In this document: in pieces, positions 31,300 through 41,729 of the stretch
How the letters are laid out: each line of letters begins with the position of its first letter
How positions within the stretch are numbered: the stretch's first letter is position 1
Assembly: GCA_947646735.1 (NCBI GenBank)
Contig: CANTFK010000577.1
Span: 1 to 48,028, forward strand
DNA from: Peronospora farinosa
Lineage: Eukaryota > Oomycota > Peronosporomycetes > Peronosporales > Peronosporaceae
DNA length: 48,028 nt
Direction: 5' to 3'
Translations under genes and position numbers: made by a program
Notes under the pieces: generated by a model
The model's database searches: none
What the model was told of the DNA's origin: nothing
The model's input: the letters and a program-made list of their open reading frames with translations, nothing else

Positions 31300-32031
31300 A
31301 TGAGCGACGACATTTTAGACAACATGTCTCTCTCGGACGACGAAATGCTCGACAGCTTAGCAGACGATATGCTGATGGAGATGATGGAAGACATGGAGCA
31401 ACCAGCGGCGATATCAACCCCCGCTGTATCAAGCTCATGGTCTCAAGGATCAGTGTCAGTCCCCAGCACTGTGATTCCTCCAGCCAACATGCCGGATCTG
31501 GGTCAAATGATGTCTCAAATGATGCCCTTGATGTCCCAAATGTTTAGTGGGAATGCCGGTGTCAACCCGATGCTTGGAGGTGGTGCCAATTCGTTGCAGC
31601 AAGCACCAATCTCATGGCAGGAGCTCGTGAAGCGTCATGTACCAAGCAACGAGCAGGAAGATTGGCTCACGACCATCGACAAGGACGCGACCAAGCTGTA
31701 CATTTCCACTGCTTCTAAGAGTCTCATTAAGCCACACAGTCGCTCTTACCGCACGACGGCATCGCCAATGCCCAACGTGTACATGGAAGTGGGCACGATG
31801 CTGGCCAACATGCTAAACGAGGCGGTGCGCTCTGCTCAATTGGAGCACAATCGGCAGTGGCAGGAGTTAAAGGATGGCGTCGTGTCGCATCTTGCACAAA
31901 CTGGGATGACGAAGGTGTTTGAAAACAAGTTCAAGGAGATGCTACGACAGCGCGTTGCTAATGATCCAGACTATCTGGCAGAGAAAGACAGCGATCGCTA
32001 TCGCAACATAACAGAAGCACTCTCAGTATAA
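31300..32031 (+). CDS. BAG6 C-terminal-domain-like protein without ubiquitin-like domain
   Basis: A 243-residue protein. The N terminus is acidic and Met-rich (ILDNMSLSDDEMLDSLADDM), followed by a methionine-rich segment (DLGQMMSQMMPLMSQMF, as in STI1-type chaperone repeats). The C-terminal 135 residues resemble the C terminus of BAG6/Scythe: SWQELVKRHVPSNEQEDWL, then MEVGTMLANMLNEAVRSAQ and FKEMLRQRVANDPDYLAEKD. In animals this region binds GET4/UBL4A and supports tail-anchored protein targeting and quality control. The ubiquitin-like domain and the large proline-rich centre are missing. Function as a BAG6-type adaptor is inferred. The open frame extends 21 bases upstream of the ATG; an AG just before might be a splice acceptor. 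Confidence 0.6.
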   Translation: MSDDILDNMSLSDDEMLDSLADDMLMEMMEDMEQPAAISTPAVSSSWSQGSVSVPSTVIPPANMPDLGQMMSQMMPLMSQMFSGNAGVNPMLGGGANSLQQAPISWQELVKRHVPSNEQEDWLTTIDKDATKLYISTASKSLIKPHSRSYRTTASPMPNVYMEVGTMLANMLNEAVRSAQLEHNRQWQELKDGVVSHLAQTGMTKVFENKFKEMLRQRVANDPDYLAEKDSDRYRNITEALSV

Positions 32032-33120
32032 TGCACATGATGATCATGTTGCATTGCTAAGCACTACACTGCAGTATCAAAAGTTGTTGTAGAGTTCGAC
32101 AAACTGCTCGAATTCCTGTCGACTTGCTGCTTGAGTAATATCACGAGCATTGCGAGAATTGCCAGTAACTTTGCAACAACTCGACTTCTCTATTTGTTGT
32201 ATCCATACATGGCTAGACGAAGGGCCAAGTATCGACTAAGTAGCTCACAGAATAGGCAATGCAGGCCCACACGAACGATGCGAAGATTAATGACGCTATG
32301 ATCGGCCTCCTTCGAATAAGCGAAAGCTGCACGGCATGAAGAATAGAAACAACTTGGCGCCATTCGCTACAGATTGTAAGTTTTACGTTTGCAAAGCCAG
32401 CAAATGGTGCAATGGTCTGCTTCCATCCAACATGTGAGCAGCTACATGACATTACGTATTACATGTATCATGCATGTAACTACTGAACATTCTGACCACT
32501 GGTGGATGGTTACGAAAAAGGTGGTTGATGAATAACGCCTACCTTTTGTTAGCTCTAATTTAAGCTCAGAATTAATGTCAACTATCTAATTAATTATTAA
32601 AATCGCCCTAAAAATATCTCCATAAATAGGTCAGACAATATATTGGCGCTTGCCAGTAGCCGTTTTTTAGCGGAATTTTGCTTCGATCCGTCCGTTTCAG
32701 AGCGAAACAGACATGCACGTTCTGTACCAAGCTCAGCATAAAGGATCGTTCTGGGCTCATGTGTTTGCAGTACAAACTGCAACAACAGCTTCACTACAAA
32801 TCGTCCAATCCGATAAATCCATATGTTGTCTCACATGCATAGACGGAACAAATTGAGGACGACACAAACGTGAAACGAGATCAAATAGTGTTTCAGTATC
32901 GGCTTCAGTTGAAGTTCAGTTCTTGCGAGTAGGTGAAAAGGTTCTTCAGGGGTAGGTCTGCATTGAAGCTCTTTTCATTGGATAATAAAACCTTATTCGT
33001 CCTTTCTTTCACTGCAAAAGAACCAATCCGCATCGAATAAGATTAAAACTTCGCCACTGACGTCTTCAATCTTGACCTCATACTGCAATTTACTGTCCAA
33101 GACTCAAGCCGCTTCCGAAA
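32032..33120. other. Intergenic, one dispersed repeat copy
   Basis: About 1.1 kb. Contains the repeat at 32515-32548 that has a related copy at 19063-19094. Minus-strand frames (32213-32452, 32597-32794) lack support. A CCAAT box lies near 33013, about 105 bp upstream of the PAM2-protein start. Confidence 0.4.
32515..32548. repeat. Dispersed repeat copy, second occurrence
   Basis: Matches the motif at 19063-19094 with one substitution (GATGAATAA for GATAAATAA) and one inserted T (CGCCTACC for CGCCACC). Flanking sequences on both sides differ from the first copy. Confidence 0.6.
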
Positions 33121-33603
33121 ATGGTTTCTTCCCTTCTACCGTCGTCTCTAGACGCCCTAGCCCCTCCTTTTTATCCGTCCATGTCATGGTACTCTTCAAT
33201 TACGGAAGATTATTACCAAGAGCGACCACATTCACCTGGTAAAGCAGGATTTGTGATTGCTGACCCTGTCGAGCTTTTGCAGGAGATTCCGGACGAGGAG
33301 CTCTTTGATCCGGACTTTTACCCACTGTCCGCTACAGAGATGCAAGAGCTGGAGCAAGTGGATGAGATCAATGAGATATTGGCCGAGCTGGAGCTGATGG
33401 AGCATCAGCAGGAGCTGCATTACAAATTGAGTGAGAAGACACGTGAGCTTCGCTCGAACTCGGACGAGGATGCTGAGATTTACAACTGGATGACCAGGAC
33501 TACTAAAGCCAAGAGTTGTAGCACGAAACAGCAAGTACATTTTCAGAAGAAAAGCTTCCACAACAAGCCAAACACGCTTCATCAGCCTCGCTCGGTCAAG
33601 TAG
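33121..33603 (+). CDS. Small acidic PAM2-motif protein (PABP-interacting, ERD15/PAIP2-like)
   Basis: A 160-residue protein. Residues 9-18 read LDALAPPFYP, fitting the PAM2 consensus L-(N/D)-x-x-A-x-x-F-x-P that binds the MLLE domain of poly(A)-binding protein. The middle is strongly acidic (DPVELLQEIPDEELFDPDFY, then an acidic leucine-rich helix from QELEQVDEINEILAELELME). The tail is basic. An N-terminal PAM2 followed by an acidic region is the plan of plant ERD15/CID1 and, in other order, animal PAIP2. A role in translation or mRNA stability is inferred from the motif alone; the rest is unrecognised. A second, weaker FDPDFYP lies at about residue 62. Confidence 0.55.
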   Translation: MVSSLLPSSLDALAPPFYPSMSWYSSITEDYYQERPHSPGKAGFVIADPVELLQEIPDEELFDPDFYPLSATEMQELEQVDEINEILAELELMEHQQELHYKLSEKTRELRSNSDEDAEIYNWMTRTTKAKSCSTKQQVHFQKKSFHNKPNTLHQPRSVK

Positions 33604-34136
33604 AGGCCGTACACGTTGATTTTTTTGACGTGTAGCGGTACGTGTTTTCACGCCAATGAAGGAAGTGAACAGCGTGATGACGTGTGTGAACAAGACACGT
33701 GCATGTGTTTATAAAAAAGGGAAGAAAAATCCAGGCTTCATCTCAAAGAAGAAAGAGAGAGAAAGAGAAACAAGAAATATCCAACAAGTCAGAGCTTTGG
33801 TGTGCGTGCTGTAATGACAGAACGTGTACTAAAGACTGGCGATGAAAATAAAATTGAATTGCGGACGACTCGTGCTACAGAAATAAAGTCAGTTGCAACA
33901 ACGAGGTTAGAAAATACGTAAAAGAGAACGTCGAAGAGATCGAGTGAGCGGCACGACGATGGGACTGGGACTTGAACTTGAGACGAAGACGACAGCCGAT
34001 GGAAGGGTAGTTTGAATGTAGTGTTATGATGTCCTATGACGTGGTCTGTGAATGCAGCGTCCACTGTGAATCAAGCAGTACGAGTGTACCATTATCCCCC
34101 GAAAAAAATTAAATAATGTAAGATGGAGCAAGGTTT
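33604..34136. other. Intergenic, purine-rich stretch
   Basis: About 530 bp. A GA-rich run occurs at about 33740-33780. The minus frame 33789-34064 is hydrophobic but without start context; not accepted. Confidence 0.35.
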
Positions 34137-34517
34137 TCAACCAACAGCACAGTCTTTTGATGTATCATATCCAGTAACCTCCATGTAAGGTCGACGTGGC
34201 GTGAGACTTGGTAATATGGGCTTGTTTTCGGGACTTGTGGCACTGAATCGTAGCCGAACAAGTGCTTGACGGTCTTCGGAACTTATGTTTCGTATGCGAT
34301 CGAGGTTGACTTCATCGGCATAGGTCCTCATTGCCACCTCGTTGTTCAGAAAACTATCCAATCGTCCACGTTTTCCTGAATAAGGAGTCGGTGCTGTCTG
34401 GTTCTGAAGATCAGAAGCACTCGATCTACTACGACGGCATTTACGCAGCAATTTCACGCGGGCAGCAAGACAGCTTTGAAGTAAAATAGCGAGACGAATT
34501 AGTGTGTTTTGTGTCAT
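34137..34517 (-). CDS. Hypothetical protein, possible secretion signal
   Basis: A 126-residue frame from ATG 34517. The N terminus MTQNTLIRLAILLQSCLAAR resembles a signal peptide or membrane anchor, followed by a basic stretch (VKLLRKCRRSRSSAS) and a soluble part with FLNNEVAMRTYADEV and ISSEDRQALVRLRFSATSPE. The codon pattern looks coding, but no family is recognised. The basic region directly after the hydrophobic core is unusual for a cleaved signal. An upstream exon cannot be excluded. Confidence 0.45.
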   Translation of the reverse strand: MTQNTLIRLAILLQSCLAARVKLLRKCRRSRSSASDLQNQTAPTPYSGKRGRLDSFLNNEVAMRTYADEVNLDRIRNISSEDRQALVRLRFSATSPENKPILPSLTPRRPYMEVTGYDTSKDCAVG

Positions 34518-35088
34518 GCCATGCAATGGATCAAATGATGAAGGAGCTCGTATTGACTTGGATTGATGGATGGGTAGCTAGCTGATTATGACTCATGTCA
34601 TTAGAACTACATTAATATGAGATTAAAGTAGCATTTGAATACGGAATAGAGTAGAACCTGTGTAAGCTAATTCTACATAAACAAATAACCTTCACAATAT
34701 AATTGGACGGCTTGCTCCTAAAGCCGCAACTGGTGATTGTTTTATACCTGTTACATATAATAGATTGTGTATATTTGTAGATTATTAGTCTCCTCAGAAT
34801 ATTCATTTAGACATGTTCTACGGTATATTAGGCCCCTAACGGCTCTCTATGTCGGACCACTTCAACATGAGTAGAATTGTAATTTCTACTATTTAGTAGT
34901 ACAGAAACCATACTGACCCCTTCGGCCGTCCAGTCATTTTGGTCATACCACCAAGCACCAAGTAATTGGATTGCTTTCTTGGTCTCTGTGCAGCTCAATA
35001 GCATCATCATATCGTCGTCTTTACTACTGTAGCAACGTCCAGACGCTTGCAATTCTTTTCATCCAAAAATCAGATCCAGAAACCAGAT
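34518..35088. other. Intergenic upstream of the RPA34-like gene
   Basis: About 570 bp, AT-rich around 34610-34800. A minus frame at 34828-35052 is open but lacks a usable start. Confidence 0.35.
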
Positions 35089-35881
35089 ATGACGACCGTT
35101 AAACGGTTAAATCTGAGCAAGACACGTGACGACGAGAGTTCATTGACCTCATCCTCTGACGATGAACAGGAGAAGCAGCAGATGAAGCAGACGCTTGCAG
35201 AGGAAGATGCACTTAGCTCTGATGAAGATTCCGATCAGTAAATGGCCAATTGCGTTGTCTGTACGTGAGATATTTTCCATTACTGACGATTGTTTATTGG
35301 CACATGATACAGAGACTTTGAGATCCCACCGGGCTTTGAAAGCGTTAAAGGAAGTGGAGCTTTGACGCGTGAAGCGGTACTGAACAATGATCAGGAGCTC
35401 TGGTTCTTTAAGTTGCCCAAGAACGTACGTGCTTCGTTACAACAACCAGGACAATACTCTCTTGTCAGATAGATTGTTAATTGTTTTACTGCTGCTGTAG
35501 CTGGATGCATCGGCGCTGTCAAACGTGACTATTAAAGTAAACGAGACCAAGAATGTGGTGACGCCGGGAGAATTAGTGGCAAAAGTCACGGCCAGAGAAG
35601 ATGATAAGAAATACCTGTTGCAGAGTGAGGACCGTATGCTCACGGACCAGCTCGTGAATGCTCTCCCGCTTGCTTCAAACCGTGCTCGCTTTGTGCTAGG
35701 CAAACCGTTCTCGCGTTGTTTTTCACTAGTGGAAGACCATGTTGATGCCTCTCCTGTAGTATCAAAAAAGAAGGCGACCAAGGTAGTCACTGCGTCACCT
35801 GTCAAAGAGAAGCGCAAGAAAAAGCACTCGTTCGACAACAATGAGAAACACAAGTCGAAAAAGGCAAAGCACAAGATATAA
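35089..35881 (+). CDS. RNA polymerase I subunit RPA34-like (CD3EAP/PAF49 family)
   Basis: Three exons (35089-35237, 35313-35424, 35501-35881) join in frame to 213 residues. A serine- and acid-rich N terminus (ESSLTSSSDDEQEKQQ) precedes the family core: FEIPPGFESVKGSG, then the short ELWFFKLPKNLDASALSNV, then NVVTPGELVAKVTAREDDKK. The C terminus is a lysine-rich tail (EKRKKKHSFDNNEKHKSKKA) likely to act as nuclear or nucleolar signal. RPA34 with RPA49 forms the TFIIF-like dimer of Pol I, needed for rRNA synthesis. The family is poorly conserved in sequence, so the call rests on motif order and tail. Convergent with AP-3 delta, 158 bp between stops. Confidence 0.75.
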
Positions 35882-36039
35882 AACTTACAAGCGACCGAAA
35901 CATAGCGCAGTTCTCGATAGATTTCACGGAACATTCATCACCTATTTCATATTGTTGTTCTCATTCGGTTCGTCACAAGCTGTTGGCTAAGTTTTGATCT
36001 CGTCGAAAGATAACACCATGTGAACGAAGCGGTGGTCGT

Positions 36040-39000
36040 CTAAAAAAGCAGGAGTGGTTCTGGTGACGGTGCCTCCTGACGTTTGGAGCTCTTGTGCTTG
36101 TCCTTTCTCTTCTTCTTGCTCTTCTCGCCATCACCGCTATTCTTACTGGAGCTGCTCTTCTTGTGGCTACTGCTTGTCCTTGTAGACGAGCTCCGGCAAT
36201 GGCTACGGCTCTCCTCAGCCTTTGCTGCTTCCTCGCTAAAGCCTCCAACTAGTAAACTCTCTTGTTTTCGTGAAGACTTCTTGGATTTAGTAGAGCTCTT
36301 GGATGACGACTCCTTTTTCTTCTTGCCGTCATCTACGCCACGAAGAGACCTCTTGTGCTTTGAGCTCCTCTTTTTCGACTTATTTTCGTCGTCCACCGGC
36401 TTGGCAGACGGTGTCTGACGATGAAACCATTGATCAGTGGGGACCTTTTCGTCTTCACCCAAAGGGGTGCTCAAATCTACTGCAGCTAGGTCCTGCATCA
36501 CAATAACATTTGTATGAGGATGAGAGACCCGAACCACTAGATCACTGTAGCCATTTTATAGGAAACGTACATCTTCGTCTATACCAACGCGCTTTTTCCG
36601 AGATCGTCGGCGGTCTTCATCACTAGAACGAGCACCGTCAGGCATCACCTCGACCTCAAAAATATCGCGAGACTTTAACTTCTGTAAAGCACAAACAAGG
36701 AGGGTAAGAGCTCGCAATTTGATTCATCAACAAGTCTACATCGCACCTTTGATGCTTTCTTCTTCTTTCCATTCGTACCCAAAGCACCCATCATATCTGC
36801 AAAGCTCTTGAATCAAAAAGAGACGTTATCACATTAGCAAACTGACTAGAAATACAAATGTTTCACACAATGTTTCTTACCGCGTTAGCTCCGGCGTCAG
36901 TGGATGCTTGAGAGCCGCCAGAGAGATAAAAGGGATCTTTGCGAAGTCGCTCTTGCTCACGCGCATGTTCACGTTTCTTTTTCTCTCTCTCATCAGCGGA
37001 GTTTTCAGATTCGGATTCTGACTCGGAAGAAGAGGAGCTGTGGTGACGGCGGTTGTGCTTGTGCTTGTGCTTCGGCTTTCGCTCGGGAGATCCATCGCTA
37101 ATACCACTGTAACCTCCACCAATACCAGCGTGAACCTGGCTAACAAAGGAGACCTCAAGATCGTCTTCATTTGAAAATGCCGACACGTCGCCACCAGATT
37201 CAAGGAATTTTGCCTCTGCATTAGTTAAAGGCTCGTCAAGATCCAGATCACCAGGCAGTGGCACCTTTCGCTGTGCCTTAGCACCAACGGGAGCCAATCG
37301 TTCAGCGAAATACGAGCTCAGCACATCAAGTTTCTTGGCTGGGTCAATAGATGCGCTCCCATCAAACGCACGTTCAGTACGTTCTCGCGCAGTTAATGCG
37401 CCAAGTCCCATATTTAACGCAAGTAGGAGTTGCTGTAGACACACAGCACGCTCTTGCACCTCAATATATTCACTTTGAACAAAAGTTGGCAAGCGCTCCA
37501 TAATAACTGTTGCAGTACGCTCCAACATGGCATCATCTGCACGTTCAGCCATGGCAGCAAGAATCTTTAGAAGTGCCTGAATGAAAACAGTCTGAACGCG
37601 GGCAGGTAACGCATTCGCTCGAGGTTGAAGTATATCACCAGCAAGATCTTCCAGTCGCTGAAGCTTCTCCTCTTCTGTTTCTTTCTCTTCGTCGTCGTCG
37701 TCCTCCTCTTCATCATCGTCCACATCATTCAAAAACGTCATCACGTACTCACCCATAATCCAAGCCGCTGCATAGTACACTTCCTGCAGAGTGCCTGCCC
37801 CCGGGCCACTAAGCGCCTCCGTTTCAATCAACAACTGAATCATGCTGTCCACCATGATGCTGCGTACACTCTTCACACGAACAGCGATATCCACAAGCTG
37901 CCGTGCCACCTCCACACCATGCGAGCGCATCCTTGGCTCGTCATCCGTCACTTTTATCTTTGTGCTACTACTGCTAGAGCCAAGCATGCTTCCTGACGAT
38001 GGGGACAGCGACGAAAGTGATGCATCTACCATAGCAGCATTGTTTCCTGGTACGCGAGCAAGCTGTACCAACACGTGAATGTACCAGTCAAAGTCGTGAA
38101 TGTTGGCGTACTTGTTGACCGAGCAAACATGCAAAATGTGAGTGATGAGCTCATGTCGGTAAGCACCGTCAGCATTCAGAGTCTGGCGCATGAGCTCACG
38201 GATAATAGGCACTGCATTGTCTGGATTGACCATGCCAGACAGCAATTCCAGTGCACGCATACGAATTGTAATATCATCCACGGCAAGACACTCGACAATA
38301 AGCTCCTGATGATCCTTGACCACGTACGGATGCGACTTCATCAAGTTACTGAGACCAACAAGTCCCAAGTAGCGTAAATTTTGATCTGGGTCTTCAATGT
38401 AGCGGCGCAAGTGGTCATTACAAAGTCGAACAACTGCTGCCACATTGCGCGGCTGTGATCCGTCACTCTTTTTTGTATACAGCAATGCCGTCGTGACGGT
38501 GCTAATGCACTCGTAGAGCAACGACTTGGCCGGTGTGTTTTGAATCACGGTGGCCAATGGATCCAATAGTTTCCGAGCAAGACGAGGTTCTTCCGGTACT
38601 AAACTCGCCAACAACTTGACAACTTTAATGAGCATCCAATTGTTGGACGATGTTGTCAGAAGACGAAAAAATTCCGGTGCCAGTCCTAAATAATTCTTGG
38701 GTTTTTTATTTGCCAATTCACAAATGACATTAACTGCACAGGAAACAACGGTAATATCTGGTTCTTCCATTCTCTCTTTAAGTTTGTCAAAAGAGAGTCG
38801 TAATCCTTGGGGATACCGTAGAAACATCTTGTACAGCACAAGAGTAGCTTTCTTTCGAACATATGGTTTTGACGATTCCATCATGACTAAGACATCACCC
38901 AGTAAATCCCGTGCCAAGTCCGTCGTGACAATATTCGCCAAGACATTAATAGCAAGTCCAACTTCATGTTCATTGAGACTTCCAAATTCTTTTTTTAATA

Positions 39001-39307
39001 AATTGGTACATAATAAAACAACGTCCGTTGATTGGGTAAAGCTTTGACAGGCAGCATTGTAGCCAATTCGTTTATGTGCGAAACGTTCATAACTCATGAC
39101 TTCAACGACATGAAAAGCAGCCCACGACATATCATAGCCCAGCATATGAAGATACGTGAGTTTTCGTATGGCTTGTGCTTTTAAAAAAGGGTCGGTACTA
39201 CGAAGTTCTGCTTTAATTTCTTGTAATGCTTGTGCAATGTAGATCGTTACATCACCTTTGGTAGAACGAATTCCCTTGACGAGATCCTGGAGATTCTTTT
39301 CAAACAT
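36040..39307 (-). CDS. AP-3 complex subunit delta
   Basis: Four exons (39307-36881, 36806-36747, 36681-36571, 36492-36040) give 1016 residues. Exon 1 holds the adaptin trunk: MFEKNLQDLVKGIRSTKGD, an ARM-like solenoid with DPFLKAQAIRKLTYLHMLGY, VGLAINVLANIVT, PYVRKKATLVLYKMFLRYP and LRYLGLVGLSNLM, typical of AP-3 delta (the MxGYDMSWAAFHVVEVMS segment is diagnostic). The three small 3' exons add a basic linker (KKRVGIDED) and a lysine-serine-rich hinge. AP-3 sorts cargo from Golgi and endosomes to lysosome-like organelles. No C-terminal ear domain is visible, as in several protists. An acidic patch (DDDEEEDDDDEEKE) sits in the hinge. Confidence 0.94.
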
Positions 39308-39343
39308 TATTCGAAATGAGAGAGATGATGGCCATTCAAGAGG

Positions 39344-39375
39344 GTTTTTTTTTAAGTCGGTAGGGGGGGGGGGGG
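39344..39375. repeat. Homopolymer pair upstream of AP-3 delta
   Basis: A run of about nine T and, eleven bases later, thirteen consecutive G. It lies 40-70 bp upstream of the AP-3 delta start codon, in its 5' UTR or promoter. Such a G run is prone to sequencing and replication slippage. Confidence 0.9.
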
Positions 39376-39602
39376 TGATAAACGATTGGAACCCGAATTG
39401 AGGGAATGACTTTGTGTTTGTATGGAAAATGGGTTTGGACCCAGATTACAGGTCGATCGTGTACTACATGTAAGGTAGTATATATATAAAGAAGTTTTGC
39501 ATGGTAGAATTTACAAGACGAGAACAAAATGATATACAGAAAAGAGGAGAACGTTGTTATAGGATTGTATTGGTTACTTGGAGTTGAATAGGAAAGAGAA
39601 TC

Positions 39603-39999
39603 TCAACCCATTACTAACTCGAGAAGAATCATAAGTGTGTTGATAATCATGAGTGGAACTGTAGCATAAAAGACAAGAGCAAGTTCGATATCACACATCG
39701 AGAACAAGAGATTGTGGTAGAGTATTGATATATAAGACAAAGACTATATCACGTACAGCGTAAATACTGCACGGCAATGAGAAATCCCACAATCTGATTC
39801 TTGATGGTCATGCCCTGAGACGAGTCCACCTTGTGCCAACCATCTACAGTCGTAATGAAGTAAATACATACGATTATTTAATTATAAAATCCATGTAAAT
39901 GAAGGACGTACGGGGACGTAGGAATCGCTTTTCGTGTAGAATACACACAGCGTTCGTCAGGAGTAGACTCGTAAGCACAAAATTCCACAATACGCCCAT
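39603..39999 (-). CDS. Yos1 / IER3IP1 homologue, ER-Golgi transport
   Basis: Three tiny exons (39999-39912, 39843-39757, 39658-39603) make a 76-residue protein; no single exon is long enough to show as an ORF. Junctions are C/GTACGT, GTAG, T/GTACGT and ACAG, all in frame. The sequence starts MGVLWNFVLTSLLLTNAVCI, continues LHEKRFLRPHGWHKVDS, and ends FPLMIINTLMILLELVMG. This follows Yos1/IER3IP1 exactly: N-terminal membrane helix, the HE(K/E)RFL motif, a short polar loop, and the PL(I/M)xIN C-terminal helix. Yos1 acts with Yip1/Yif1 in COPII vesicle traffic. It is divergent from glutaminyl cyclase (217 bp between starts). Confidence 0.9.
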
Positions 40000-40216
40000 T
40001 CGTTGCTATATCAAATGACCCGAGGACGTGGCGAAACGTTAAAAGAAGGATTTGATTGGTTAAAAAGAACAGCTCTCAATCACATTTTAGAATCAGAATG
40101 ATATTGCATCTTCATTATTGCAATATAATTTAATTATTATTATTACACGATCACTACATATTATTCTGAGCTATTTATTGTATTAATTGAGAGACACCTT
40201 TTGGCCCGCTGATGTG

Positions 40217-41239
40217 ATGGCTCGTGACGTGTCTAGACGACACAAGCAGCGTGAGGAGATGGTTGCATCTGCACTATTAAACAAGACAGAAAGTTCAAGA
40301 CAACGACCCCGTGATAGCGACGTTGGAATGCTACCGCGTCTTCTCGTGCGCATTGGTGTGGCAGCTCTTATTGTTGTTCTCGGGACGTTCGTGATGGTCA
40401 TGCAGCAACCAGCAACGATTCCGACACGTAGCCACACGTTGAATCCTTCAGAGAAAGTACAAGCTGAAACAAGAGCTAGTCGTCGAGCTACTGTGTACCC
40501 AATGGTTGAAGTAGTGGACAAGTATCCGCACGACTCGACAGCATTTACGCAAGGCTTTACGGTTATCAATCGAGACAAGAAGAAGATCTTTATTGAGTCG
40601 ACGGGGCTCTATGGAAAATCGAGTTTACGTCAGGTTGACATTGAAAGTGGAAACGTGATAAGGCAATATGATTTACCTAAAGAGCTCTTTGGAGAAGGCG
40701 TGACACTCGGACCAAAGGACGAGCTGATCATGCTTACGTGGAAGAGCAAGATTGGTCTTGTGTTTGATCTGAAGAAGGCTGTGGGTGGCAAAATCGATGA
40801 CTTTACCGTGAAGCGTGACTTTAAGTTTGACACTGTCACGGGTGAAGGTTGGGGCGTCACTTATGATGGCAAAGACCTCATTGTCTCGGACGGGTCATCA
40901 ACCATTATGTTCTGGGATCCATCAACGATGAAGGAAACTCGACGTGTTGATGTCACGATCTATGACGGCGAGCAAGAAATCCCTTACATCAATGAACTCG
41001 AGGTCGCCAAGGGGTTCATCTATGCAAACGTGTGGTATCAGCCTTACATCCTGAAAATTAACCCCACGACTGGTGCCGTCGTCACGATGTTTGACATGTC
41101 GAAACTCGTTGCAGACGTGGGTGTTGATGTAACGTCCGGTGCTGTTCTGAACGGTATCGCCTACGACGACAAAGACGATGTCTTCTATGTTACAGGTAAG
41201 CACTGGAATTTCGTCTACAAAGTCCGTCTTGTCGAGTAA
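40217..41239 (+). CDS. Glutaminyl-peptide cyclotransferase (glutamine cyclotransferase, plant/bacterial type)
   Basis: A 340-residue protein from ATG 40217 (the frame is open from 40187 without ATG). A basic N terminus is followed by one hydrophobic segment (LVRIGVAALIVVLGTFVMVM, about residues 36-55), a type II signal anchor, then a beta-propeller: VDKYPHDSTAFTQGFTV, FIESTGLYGKSSLRQVD, FGEGVTLGPKDELIMLTW, YINELEVAKGFIYANVWYQ and VLNGIAYDDKDDVFYVTGKH. These are the glutamine cyclotransferase signatures (PF05096). The enzyme forms N-terminal pyroglutamate on secretory proteins, acting in the ER/Golgi lumen. Convergent with LSm7, 181 bp. Confidence 0.95.
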   Translation: MARDVSRRHKQREEMVASALLNKTESSRQRPRDSDVGMLPRLLVRIGVAALIVVLGTFVMVMQQPATIPTRSHTLNPSEKVQAETRASRRATVYPMVEVVDKYPHDSTAFTQGFTVINRDKKKIFIESTGLYGKSSLRQVDIESGNVIRQYDLPKELFGEGVTLGPKDELIMLTWKSKIGLVFDLKKAVGGKIDDFTVKRDFKFDTVTGEGWGVTYDGKDLIVSDGSSTIMFWDPSTMKETRRVDVTIYDGEQEIPYINELEVAKGFIYANVWYQPYILKINPTTGAVVTMFDMSKLVADVGVDVTSGAVLNGIAYDDKDDVFYVTGKHWNFVYKVRLVE

Positions 41240-41420
41240 AAGTCAGAAAAAAAACAATTGACTGCACACGTGCAGCACAAGAGGAAGAGCATGCAAGCAC
41301 AAGGGTACGATATCTTAACTAGAATAAGCTTTTGTGTGCAAGCAGAAAAATCAAGTTTCTTGGACCTCGCTCGTCTCTCTCATCTTGTTGCTCTCCAGAC
41401 AGTCTCAGCACTGTCTTTTG

Positions 41421-41729
41421 TTATCCTTCTTGCTGTAGGAACGGGTTTGGTATCTCACTAGTACCATCCATAGGAGATACGAGCATAACGGACGTGCCTC
41501 GACACACCACAAGTCCAACTTTCCGTGTCTCGTCCGTAATCCGATACTCGTCGTTTGGATCATGCAAAAGCTCAACGCAGTCGTCCAGCACAAGATTCAC
41601 CAGCTGATCGTAGCCTTTCAGTATACCCGTCACTTCACGACCACCGTGGAATTTGACACGTACTTCTTGGTCGATATACTTGGCCAGGTCCAAGATCGGG
41701 TCCTTGCGACTTGCTCCATTTGCTGCCAT
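41421..41729 (-). CDS. U6 snRNA-associated Sm-like protein LSm7
   Basis: A 102-residue single-exon Sm-fold protein. Sm1: DPILDLAKYIDQEVRVKFHG and GGREVTGILKGYDQLVNLVL; Sm2: VGLVVCRGTSVMLVSPMDG. LSm7 specifically shows the LxKYxDxxVRVKFxGGREVxGxLKGYDxLxNLVLDxxxE pattern, with long C-terminal part EIPNPFLQQEG. It is a subunit of the LSm2-8 ring on U6 snRNA and of the LSm1-7 ring in mRNA decay. Its start codon lies only 75 bp from that of the divergent COMMD2. Confidence 0.97.
   Translation of the reverse strand: MAANGASRKDPILDLAKYIDQEVRVKFHGGREVTGILKGYDQLVNLVLDDCVELLHDPNDEYRITDETRKVGLVVCRGTSVMLVSPMDGTSEIPNPFLQQEG

Noticed and set aside
34828..35052. Minus-strand 74-aa frame
   Set aside because: Begins at TTG with no ATG before an internal MMM run, and ends beside the RPA34-like start; no domain.
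36083..36418. Plus-strand leucine-rich frame
   Set aside because: Antisense reading of the lysine/serine-rich hinge of AP-3 delta.
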